Shown here piece after piece: positions 24,833 to 31,713 of a stretch of 64,000 bases of DNA (position 1 is the stretch's first letter; every line of letters starts with the position of its first letter). The notes under the pieces were generated by a model that worked only from the letters and a program-made list of their open reading frames with translations, searched no databases and had not been told where the DNA came from. The translations under genes and the position numbers were made by a program. This DNA is from CAKSQL01 sp045649415 (GTDB lineage Bacteria > Bacillota > Clostridia > UBA1381), in NCBI GenBank assembly GCA_045649415.1, contig JAZRPY010000022.1, forward strand, positions 62,001 to 126,000. Reading direction: 5' to 3'.

Positions 24833-24840
24833 AAATACTC

Positions 24841-24871
24841 AAAGAGCAACATTTTTAAAATGTTGCTCTTT
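24841..24871 (+). terminator. Terminator after the SLH fragment
   Basis: AAAGAGCAACATTTT / AAAATGTTGCTCTTT hairpin with T-rich flank. Confidence 0.7.
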
Positions 24872-24886
24872 AATATTTCTCAATAT

Positions 24887-24915
24887 GTCATATTCATAAT
24901 TTAAAATCATATATT
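24887..24915 (+). promoter_or_regulatory. Sigma-E-type sporulation promoter of spoIIID
   Basis: GTCATATT (24887-24894), 13-nt spacer, CATATATT (24908-24915). This closely fits the sigma-E consensus (-35 KMATATT, -10 CATACANT), and spoIIID is a classic sigma-E gene. Predicted start of transcription is about 20 nt before the GTG. Confidence 0.6.
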
Positions 24916-24943
24916 GTAATAAAAGTATTTTGAGGTGAATTGT

Positions 24944-25204
24944 GTGAAGGATTATATTGAGGAAAGAGCCCTCGAGCTTGCTCACTACATAATAGAATAC
25001 AAAGCAACTGTAAGAGATGCAGCAAAGCATTTTAATATCTCGAAGTCCACAGTTCACAAGGATGTGACCGAAAGACTGAGCTATATAAACAAGACTTTGG
25101 CATCAAGTGTACATTCCATATTGGATGAAAACAAGGCAGAAAGGCACATTCGAGGTGGGCTTGCAACAAAGAAAAAGTATCTTGATATGAAAAAAGAGGC
25201 ATAA
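24944..25204 (+). CDS. spoIIID: Sporulation transcription factor SpoIIID
   Basis: Mother-cell DNA-binding regulator acting between sigma-E and sigma-K. 86 residues from GTG 24944 (MKDYIEERALELAHYIIEYK), which sits 5 nt from GAGGTG; a GTG at 24935 in the same frame overlaps that SD and is rejected. The helix-turn-helix is TVRDAAKHFNISKSTVHKDV (about 22-41), nearly the B. subtilis pattern, followed by ERL and the C-terminal basic RHIRGGLATKKKYLDMKK. Monocistronic, with sigma-E promoter and terminator. It marks the organism as a spore-former or recently derived from one. Confidence 0.95.
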   Translation: MKDYIEERALELAHYIIEYKATVRDAAKHFNISKSTVHKDVTERLSYINKTLASSVHSILDENKAERHIRGGLATKKKYLDMKKEA

Positions 25205-25209
25205 AAGAT

Positions 25210-25250
25210 AAAAACCTTGTAAATATCTCTCGATATTTACAAGGTTTTTT
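25210..25250. terminator. Bidirectional terminator between spoIIID and the SCIFF maturase
   Basis: AAAAACCTTGTAAATAT / ATATTTACAAGGTTTTTT hairpin, T-runs on both strands. Confidence 0.85.
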
Positions 25251-25251
25251 A

Positions 25252-26634
25252 CTATTCCTCTTCCTTTTCAAGCATCTTTATAGCCTCAATCGCGATTGAA
25301 CATTCAACTCTTTTTCTTTCAAATTCACAAGCAAGGTCATATGGCTTATTTATATCCCCATTAAAGTTATAGGCATTGGCGCAACAACCACCACTGCAAT
25401 AGAACTTTGCAAAGCAGTCGGCACACTTAGGCTTTGTGTAAACATTTGATGTTTCAAAGGCTTTTAGAATATCATTTCTTGTTATGCCATCATCAACATT
25501 TCCCATTTTAAATACTTCATTGCCCACAAACTGATGACAGGGGTACAAATCACCCTCAGGAGTTACAGCTAAATATTCACATCCAGCTCCACAACCTGAA
25601 AGTCTTTTAATAACACAAGGTCCTTGCTCTAAATCTATCATAAAATGGAAGAAATTAAAGCCTCTTCCCTCTTTTCTTCTTTTAACATACTCAACTGCAA
25701 GCTTTTCATATTCCTCAAATACAACAGGAATATGCTCTTCAGTTAAGGCATAATCTTCAGTATATGGTGCAACAACAGGCTCAACGCTTGTTTGCTTAAA
25801 GCCTAAGTCTGCCATATGAAGAACATCCTCGGAAAAATGAAGGTTTTGAGATGTGAAGGTTCCTCTCACATAATAGTTGTCCTGATTTCTGCTTTCTGCA
25901 ATATCAATAAATTTGGGAACAATGGTATCATATGAGCCACTTCCGTCAACACGATAGCGCATACGGTCGTTAGTTTCCTTTTTACCATCAAGACTCAAAA
26001 CTATGTTAGACATATTCTTATTCACATATTCCTTAACCTCATCATTCAACAAAAGTCCATTTGTTGTGATAGTGAATCTGAAGTTTTTACCGTTTTCAGC
26101 GCCAACCTTTTTTGCATACTCGGTGATTTCCTTAACCACTTCAAAATTCATAAGAGGCTCACCACCGAAGTAGTCAATCTCAATATTTTTTCTGTTGCCT
26201 GAATTTTTAATAACAAAATCAATCGCTTTCTTGCCGACCTCTAAAGGCATTATGCTTCTGTGTCCGTGAAATTCACCTGTGTCTGCAAAGCAGTATTTAC
26301 ATCTTAAATTACAGTCGTGAGCAACATGCAAACAAAGTGCTTTAACAACAGACTGTTTATTCCAATTTTCTGCAATAGTTTTATATACATCAGGCAGGAA
26401 CAACAAGTCCTCGTCGTATAGCTGACACATTTCATCATATGCCTCATCTATTTCCTGTTCGGAATATTTTTTCGTTAACTTTTCCTTTATATCTATAGGA
26501 CACTTGTCCATTTTAGTGAAAGGCTCATTTATGTAGTCCAACATATCATAGAAAGCATCATCCACCACATGAACACTGCCACTATACACATCTAACACAA
26601 GATTTAAGCCCATTTGTTTGAATTTATGTACCAA
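25252..26634 (-). CDS. SCIFF peptide maturase, radical SAM/SPASM protein
   Basis: Installs thioether cross-links in the adjacent Cys-rich SCIFF peptide (ranthipeptide class). 460 residues from TTG at 26634 (MVHKFKQMGLNLVLDVYSG), with GGGAGG 10 nt upstream. The N-terminal part (about 1-80) resembles the RRE-like leader-binding region; the radical SAM Cys motif is CNLRCKYC (about 101-108); YFGGEPLMNFE is the Gly-rich SAM segment; and the SPASM domain gives cysteines in CGAGCEYLAVTPEGDLYPC and CADCFAKFYCSGGCC, binding two auxiliary FeS clusters. The closest characterised relative in concept is CteB. It follows the peptide gene by about 90 nt. Physiological purpose of the SCIFF system is unknown. 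Confidence 0.95.
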   Translation of the reverse strand: MVHKFKQMGLNLVLDVYSGSVHVVDDAFYDMLDYINEPFTKMDKCPIDIKEKLTKKYSEQEIDEAYDEMCQLYDEDLLFLPDVYKTIAENWNKQSVVKALCLHVAHDCNLRCKYCFADTGEFHGHRSIMPLEVGKKAIDFVIKNSGNRKNIEIDYFGGEPLMNFEVVKEITEYAKKVGAENGKNFRFTITTNGLLLNDEVKEYVNKNMSNIVLSLDGKKETNDRMRYRVDGSGSYDTIVPKFIDIAESRNQDNYYVRGTFTSQNLHFSEDVLHMADLGFKQTSVEPVVAPYTEDYALTEEHIPVVFEEYEKLAVEYVKRRKEGRGFNFFHFMIDLEQGPCVIKRLSGCGAGCEYLAVTPEGDLYPCHQFVGNEVFKMGNVDDGITRNDILKAFETSNVYTKPKCADCFAKFYCSGGCCANAYNFNGDINKPYDLACEFERKRVECSIAIEAIKMLEKEEE

Positions 26635-26726
26635 TTTAATTTAACCTCCCGATTATACCTTAAAAAAGGCTGTTACAAGCTCTGCAACAACCTTTTTAAC
26701 ATTTGAAATTATAAATGACCAAAAGC

Positions 26727-26867
26727 TTAGTTCTTTTCACACTTTTGGTTAGCAACTGTGCATGATGTCTTACAAGCTGACTGACAAGAAGTCTGACACT
26801 CGCCACAACCACCGTGCTTTGCACTATTCTTCAAAGTTGCCTTATTTAAGGTCTTAACATGCTTCAT
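26727..26867 (-). CDS. SCIFF (six cysteines in forty-five residues) ranthipeptide precursor
   Basis: 46-residue peptide, ATG at 26867 with GGGAGGAATTTTAAG upstream. The leader MKHVKTLNKATLKNSAKHGG is followed by a core with cysteines at 21, 24, 28, 32, 36 and 43 (CGECQTSCQSACKTSC). Cys32 and Thr37, the cross-linked pair reported for C. thermocellum CteA, are both conserved. It is one of the most conserved peptides of Clostridia. It is transcribed with the maturase downstream; a promoter candidate lies at 26937-26942. No dedicated transporter or peptidase gene is adjacent. Confidence 0.95.
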   Translation of the reverse strand: MKHVKTLNKATLKNSAKHGGCGECQTSCQSACKTSCTVANQKCEKN

Positions 26868-26936
26868 CTTAAAATTCCTCCCTAAATATCAATTAAACTT
26901 ATCAAAAAATCAAATAGGATTTTTGACCTTAGATAT

Positions 26937-26965
26937 ATTATATCACACTTTTTTCAAAATGAAAA
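26937..26965 (-). promoter_or_regulatory. Putative promoter of the SCIFF operon
   Basis: Minus-strand TGATATAAT (extended -10, hexamer at 26937-26942) about 70 nt before the SCIFF ATG. The -35 (TTTTCA, 17 nt upstream) is poor. Confidence 0.45.
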
Positions 26966-26985
26966 GAGTATTTTACTAAATTTTT

Positions 26986-27366
26986 TCAATTTTTTGAATT
27001 TATTCCCAAAATTCCACCCAACATTCCTGAAGACAGAGCAACTATAGTTATTATAAGAGTATGAAAATCAAAGAAAAAGCCCTTATCAACTATCGCACCT
27101 GACACTAATAAAACAACCATATATCCCAATGCCAACAAGCCTCCGTTAATGAGTCCTGAGCTATGTATATTCCGAGACATTAAATAAGCACTCACAAACA
27201 CACTGAGTCCTGTTGTGCCAAGTGCAAGCATAGACAAGGCTCTGTCCGTCACAACAAAAAAATAGCAGGCTAAAGCAAGTATGAATATAAGAATGAAATT
27301 GATTATAAGAGCCAACAAAATTCCTTTTGCTATCTTCTTTAAATTAAATTTCTTTTCCTCAGGCAT
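26986..27366 (-). CDS. TIGR04086 family membrane protein
   Basis: 126 residues, four predicted membrane helices after a basic N-terminus (EEKKFNLKKIAKGILLAL). The C-terminal helix pair is Gly-rich (SSGMLGGILGIN). I assign it to TIGR04086, a clostridial family of unknown function typically found between yajC and the SCIFF genes, exactly the position here. ATG 27366 has SD GGAGGGG, which is buried in a 13-bp hairpin (27371-27418). A role alongside protein export is possible only by neighbourhood. Confidence 0.8.
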   Translation of the reverse strand: MPEEKKFNLKKIAKGILLALIINFILIFILALACYFFVVTDRALSMLALGTTGLSVFVSAYLMSRNIHSSGLINGGLLALGYMVVLLVSGAIVDKGFFFDFHTLIITIVALSSGMLGGILGINSKN

Positions 27367-27370
27367 AAAA

Positions 27371-27418
27371 TAACCCCTCCGTATCTAATAGTTATTCTAT
27401 ACTATTACGGAAGGGTTA
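27371..27418 (-). promoter_or_regulatory. Hairpin sequestering the TIGR04086 ribosome binding site
   Basis: In the minus-strand transcript TAACCCTTCCGTA (27406-27418) pairs over 13 bp with TACGGAGGGGTTA (27371-27383), which contains the SD GGAGGGG for the ATG at 27366. The hairpin lies just after the yajC stop. There is no T-run after it, so an RBS-masking or transcript-processing role is more likely than termination. Confidence 0.55.
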
Positions 27419-27429
27419 TAATTATTCCA

Positions 27430-27843
27430 TTATTGTTCTGTTTTTTCCTCTTCAACAGCATCAGCCTTTTTGTCGGATTTCTTTTCAACAAGCTTTACTG
27501 ATGAACGCTCCATTTTTAGAACTGAGCACTCGTTAGGATTACCAACATTACCTGTTTCGATGAAAATGTATTGGTCCTTAATTTTGATGACCTTACCCCA
27601 GATACCACCGATTGTTACAATCTTATCTCCCACTGCCAAAGCTGCAAGCATTGCCTGAGCTTCCTTTTCTCTCTTTCTTTGTGGACGGATAAGAACAAAG
27701 TACATAACTGCGAATAAAACAATCATAACCAATAATGGTCCAAAAGATGCAAGTGTTCCTTGAGCCTGAGCTTGTGCAGCTGCATCTGCTTGCGCTACCT
27801 CAACTGCTTCCTGAGCTGCTGATAAAAGATTAAAATTAATCAT
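27430..27843 (-). CDS. yajC: Preprotein translocase subunit YajC
   Basis: Small accessory subunit of the SecDF-YajC complex. 137 residues: an Ala/Gln-rich N-terminus (QADAAAQAQAQ), one membrane helix (FGPLLVMIVLFAVMYFVLI, about 34-52), then the signature RPQRKREKEAQAML and the cytoplasmic GDKIVTIGGIWGKVIKIKD. A charged C-terminal tail (KKSDKKADAVEEEKTEQ) follows. ATG behind AAAAGGAG. secD and secF are not in the window. Promoter at 27875-27903. Confidence 0.95.
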   Translation of the reverse strand: MINFNLLSAAQEAVEVAQADAAAQAQAQGTLASFGPLLVMIVLFAVMYFVLIRPQRKREKEAQAMLAALAVGDKIVTIGGIWGKVIKIKDQYIFIETGNVGNPNECSVLKMERSSVKLVEKKSDKKADAVEEEKTEQ

Positions 27844-27874
27844 AATGAGTTTCTCCTTTTCTCTTAATAGTTAT

Positions 27875-27903
27875 ATTATATAACAATTTTTACTATTTTG
27901 CAA
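27875..27903 (-). promoter_or_regulatory. Sigma-A promoter of yajC
   Basis: -35 TTGCAA (27898-27903), 17-nt spacer, -10 TATAAT (27875-27880) on the minus strand. It starts right after the leuS stop and separates the two units. Confidence 0.65.
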
Positions 27904-27911
27904 GTGGTATA

Positions 27912-30332
27912 TTATTTAACCACAATATTTACAAGCTTACCCGGAACTGTGATAATCTTAACAATTGTTTTTCCTTCTGTTAATGCCTTCACATTATCCG
28001 ACTCCAAAGCTGCCTTTTCAGTTTCCTCTTTACTAAGGTCGGCACTTATCATAAGCTTGTCCCTGATTTTACCATTGACCTGAACAACTATTTCTATTTC
28101 GTCATCTATAGTTTTTTCCTCATCAAACTCAGGCCATGGCTTGAGTGATAACAATCCACCCTCGCCATACTTTTCCCATAATTCCTCTGTCATATGAGGT
28201 GCAACAGGATTCAATAGCGTGATTAAAATTCTATACTCACCCATTGTTACCTTCTCTGCCTTATAAAAATCATTAACAAGACTCATCATTGTAGCAATGG
28301 CAGTGTTGAATTTCATCTTATCATAATCCTCACCAACCTTTTTGATGGTCTTATGAATATTTTTCTCAAGCTCAGGTGAAATTTCATCACCCTCAACAAG
28401 CATATCCTGAAGGTTCCACACTCTTTCCATAAACTTATAGCAACCCTTCAGGCCCTGTTGTGACCATGGTGTTGATTGGTCAAATGCACCGATAAACATT
28501 TCATAAGTTCTAAAGGCATCTGCACCAAATTCATTAACAACATCGTCAGGATTTACCACATTTCCTCTTGACTTGGACATTTTTTCATTATTCTCTCCCA
28601 AAATCATTCCATGAGATGTACGACGCATATATGGCTCTTTAGTTGGAACAACGCCAATGTCATACAAGAATTTATGCCAAAATCTTGAGTATAAAAGGTG
28701 AAGAGTTGTATGCTCCATACCACCATTATACCAATCAACAGGTGACCAATAATCCAAAGCTTCCTTAGATGCCAATGCCTTATCATTATGTGGATCCATA
28801 TATCTTAGGAAATACCAGCTTGAGCCTGCCCATTGTGGCATAGTATCGGTTTCTCTTTTTGCCTTAGAGTGACAATGAGGACAGGTTGTTTCTATCCAGT
28901 CATATGCCTTTGCAAGAGGTGATTCGCCATTTTCTCCTGGTTCAAAGGAGTCAAGCTCAGGAAGTTCTAATGGAAGTTCTTCTTCAGGAATCGCAACCCA
29001 ACCACACTTTTCGCAGTAAACCAATGGAATTGGCTCACCCCAATATCTTTGTCTTGAGAATACCCAGTCACGAAGCTTGAAGTTGACTTTTTTCTTGCCT
29101 ATTCCCTTTTCCTCAAGCCATTTAATCATGGTAGGAATTGCTTCCTTCACGGTTAAGCCATCCAAAAAGCCTGAGTTTACCATATTTCCTTCAGATACAT
29201 CTGTGTAGGCTTCATTCTGGACATCCTCGCCACCTGCAACTACCTCAATAATCGGCATATTGAATTTCTTTGCAAATTCCCAGTCACGAGTATCATGAGC
29301 AGGTACAGCCATTATAGCTCCTGTTCCATAAGTAACAAGCACATAATCTGAAATCCAAATTGGAAGCTCTTTTCCGTTCACAGGGTTTATTGCATATACA
29401 CCCTTTAGCTGAACGCCTGTTTTTTCCTTTGCAAGCTCAGTTCTTTCAAACTCAGATTTCTTGCTTGCAGATAAAACATATTCTAATACCTCGTCTTGAT
29501 TTTCCAAGGTAGGCATAAGCTTTTTAACCAACTGATGCTCAGGTGATAATACCACATAAGTTGCACCGAACAAGGTATCACACCTTGTTGTGTAAACCAC
29601 CATTTCGTCACCTGTGGTGATTTTAAAGGTAACCTCAGCACCTTCAGAACGACCTATCCAATTCTTTTGCTGAGTTTTAACCTTTTCAATATAATTAACC
29701 TCGTTCAAATCGTCGATAAGGCGTTGAGCATACTCTGTGATTTTAAGCATCCATTGGCTTTTTCTTCTTTGCACAACCTCACTGCCACAGCGTTCACAAA
29801 CACCGTTTACAACCTCTTCATTTGAAAGACCGACCTGACAGCCTGTACACCAGTTAATAGGCATTTCCTGCTTATATGCAAGTCCTTTTTCAAACAACTT
29901 TATAAATATCCATTGAGTCCACTTATAGTAATTAGGGTCTGTTGTGTTTATTTCTCTTTGCCAGTCGAATGAAAAACCAAGCATTTTCAATTGACGCTTA
30001 AAGTTTTCAATGTTTTTCTCGGTTACAATTTTTGGATGAATTTTATTCTTTATTGCATAGTTTTCAGTTGGCAGGCCGAAAGCATCCCAACCCATAGGAT
30101 ATAAAACATTATACCCCTCCATGCGCTTTTTTCTTGCAATAATATCAAGTGCAGTATAGCTTCTTGGATGTCCAACATGCAGACCTGCTCCTGAGGGATA
30201 AGGGAATTCAATCATTGCAAAAAACTTTGGCTTATCGCTACCATTTACTGCATGGAAGCATTGAGCTTCATCCCACTTATCCTGCCATTTCTTTTCTATT
30301 CCTTTAAAATTATAATTATCCACGCCATTCAT
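27912..30332 (-). CDS. leuS: Leucyl-tRNA synthetase
   Basis: Charges tRNA-Leu; 806 residues, bacterial class I type. The HIGH region is FPYPSGAGLHVGHPRSY, the KMSKS loop is NNEKMSKSRGN, and the CP1 editing domain carries TRCDTLFGATYVV and GTGAIMAVPAHDTRDWEFA. Paired cysteines in the zinc regions are CTGCQVGLSNEEVVNGVCERC and CEKCGW...CPHCH. The ATG at 30332 directly touches AAAGGA, so a downstream in-frame GTG (30323) is an alternative start. It is 6 nt downstream of rsfS and cotranscribed. Confidence 0.96.
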   Translation of the reverse strand: MNGVDNYNFKGIEKKWQDKWDEAQCFHAVNGSDKPKFFAMIEFPYPSGAGLHVGHPRSYTALDIIARKKRMEGYNVLYPMGWDAFGLPTENYAIKNKIHPKIVTEKNIENFKRQLKMLGFSFDWQREINTTDPNYYKWTQWIFIKLFEKGLAYKQEMPINWCTGCQVGLSNEEVVNGVCERCGSEVVQRRKSQWMLKITEYAQRLIDDLNEVNYIEKVKTQQKNWIGRSEGAEVTFKITTGDEMVVYTTRCDTLFGATYVVLSPEHQLVKKLMPTLENQDEVLEYVLSASKKSEFERTELAKEKTGVQLKGVYAINPVNGKELPIWISDYVLVTYGTGAIMAVPAHDTRDWEFAKKFNMPIIEVVAGGEDVQNEAYTDVSEGNMVNSGFLDGLTVKEAIPTMIKWLEEKGIGKKKVNFKLRDWVFSRQRYWGEPIPLVYCEKCGWVAIPEEELPLELPELDSFEPGENGESPLAKAYDWIETTCPHCHSKAKRETDTMPQWAGSSWYFLRYMDPHNDKALASKEALDYWSPVDWYNGGMEHTTLHLLYSRFWHKFLYDIGVVPTKEPYMRRTSHGMILGENNEKMSKSRGNVVNPDDVVNEFGADAFRTYEMFIGAFDQSTPWSQQGLKGCYKFMERVWNLQDMLVEGDEISPELEKNIHKTIKKVGEDYDKMKFNTAIATMMSLVNDFYKAEKVTMGEYRILITLLNPVAPHMTEELWEKYGEGGLLSLKPWPEFDEEKTIDDEIEIVVQVNGKIRDKLMISADLSKEETEKAALESDNVKALTEGKTIVKIITVPGKLVNIVVK

Positions 30333-30338
30333 TCCTTT

Positions 30339-30677
30339 CTACTTTAACTCAACTTCTATTCTATTTGCATCGTCCCAGAGTCTTTCAAGAGCATAGAATT
30401 CTCTTTTTTCTCTGTGCATAACATGAACAATAATATCACCAAAGTCAACTAAAACCCAATCTCCACCATGGTACCCTTCCTTGTGGGATGGCTTTATGCC
30501 ATACTCGGTCATCTTCTCTTCCACCTCATCAACACACGCCCTCACCTGAGTTGTTGAATTACAAGTACAGATTATAAAGTAATCTCCAAGAGAGGTCAGT
30601 TCACTGATGTTTAATATATCAATATTCTCAGCTTTTTTATCATACAAAGCCTGTGCAATTATTTTAACTCTATCCAT
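30339..30677 (-). CDS. rsfS: Ribosomal silencing factor RsfS
   Basis: Binds uL14 on the 50S subunit and blocks subunit joining when nutrients are scarce. 112 residues from ATG 30677 (MDRVKIIAQALYDKKAENID); AAAGGA lies 8 nt upstream, whereas an ATG six bases earlier is too close. Family segments: LTSLGDYFIICTCNSTTQVRA, EGYHGGDWVLVDFGDIIVHVM and REFYALERLW. It heads the rsfS-leuS operon, with a likely promoter at 30720-30748. Confidence 0.94.
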   Translation of the reverse strand: MDRVKIIAQALYDKKAENIDILNISELTSLGDYFIICTCNSTTQVRACVDEVEEKMTEYGIKPSHKEGYHGGDWVLVDFGDIIVHVMHREKREFYALERLWDDANRIEVELK

Positions 30678-30719
30678 ATCCATTTCCTTTCTAAACATAA
30701 GAATGAGTCAACATTCCTT

Positions 30720-30748
30720 ATTTTACTATATTTTGTTATTATTGTCCA
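30720..30748 (-). promoter_or_regulatory. Promoter of rsfS-leuS
   Basis: -35 TGGACA (30743-30748), 17-nt spacer, -10 TAAAAT (30720-30725) on the minus strand. Confidence 0.5.
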
Positions 30749-30754
30749 CAATTT

Positions 30755-31699
30755 TTACAAATTTTGTTGATTTTGAGCTAAAAACTCATCAACCAACCCA
30801 TAAGCCTCTTTGAAAATATCCTCTTTGGCATCAAGCCAATGAATATTCTCGTTTCTTCGAAACCATGTCAATTGCCTTTTTGCATATCTTCTGGAATCTC
30901 TTTTTATAATCTCAACGGCTTCATCAAGACTTGTTTTTTTATTAAAGTAGTCGATAATCTGACGATAACCTATTCCTTGCATTGATTGGCTTTTGGAGTC
31001 TAACCCATCCCTCATCAACGCCTCCACTTCATCCGTCAGTCCATTTTTGATCATTATGTCAACACGCATATCTATTCTTTTGTATAGCTTTTCTCTGTCC
31101 CAGGAAATAGCCATTTCCAATGGGATATATCGTGACTTTTTTTCCCTTGTTCTTTTATTATTTTCGGTCATGGTAATCCCTGTGACCTTATAAAACTCAA
31201 TTGCTCTTGCAACCTTTCTCACATTATTCATCGGAATTTGTTTTGCAATTTCAGGATCGATTTCCTCTAACATTGAATATAGCCTTTCTGCCCCTTCTTT
31301 TTCTGAAATTTCAATAAGCTCCTGTCTTATTCGGCTATCCTCTGTGGTTTCAATAAAATCAATGTCCTTAACAAGTGAGTCAATATATAAACCTGTTCCT
31401 CCAACAATAATAGGGAGCTTTCCCCTTCTTCTGATATCCTCAATTTTTTCGTGTGCCAAACTCACATAATCGGCAACACTAAAATTGTCCTTTGGGTCAA
31501 CAAAGTCCATCATATGATGCACAATTCCCATTCTTTCAGTTTCGTCAGGCTTTGCAGTACCAATATTCATTTTTTTATAAATCTGCATACTGTCTGCAGA
31601 TATAATTTCTCCATTATATCTTTTTGCAAGCTCAATAGACAAAGATGTTTTTCCCGATGCAGTTGCACCTGATATAACCACTATAGGAATTTTAATCAA
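30755..31699 (-). CDS. miaA: tRNA dimethylallyltransferase
   Basis: Adds the isopentenyl group to A37 of tRNAs reading UNN codons; MiaB, also in this window, then thiomethylates it. 314 residues: P-loop GATASGKTSLSIELA, SADSMQIYKKMNIGTAKP, GGTGLYIDSLV, and QGIGYRQIIDYFN with the RRYAKRQLTWFRRN segment at the end. It is the last gene of mutS-mutL-miaA, starting 14 nt after mutL. Confidence 0.96.
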   Translation of the reverse strand: MIKIPIVVISGATASGKTSLSIELAKRYNGEIISADSMQIYKKMNIGTAKPDETERMGIVHHMMDFVDPKDNFSVADYVSLAHEKIEDIRRRGKLPIIVGGTGLYIDSLVKDIDFIETTEDSRIRQELIEISEKEGAERLYSMLEEIDPEIAKQIPMNNVRKVARAIEFYKVTGITMTENNKRTREKKSRYIPLEMAISWDREKLYKRIDMRVDIMIKNGLTDEVEALMRDGLDSKSQSMQGIGYRQIIDYFNKKTSLDEAVEIIKRDSRRYAKRQLTWFRRNENIHWLDAKEDIFKEAYGLVDEFLAQNQQNL

Positions 31700-31713
31700 A
31701 CCTTTATCACCCC

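Noticed and set aside
24322..24943. Possible integration site at the 3' end of ssrA
   Set aside because: No integrase and no repeat of the ssrA 3' end (CCCGTCATCTCC) was found downstream; the region holds only palindromes and an SLH fragment.
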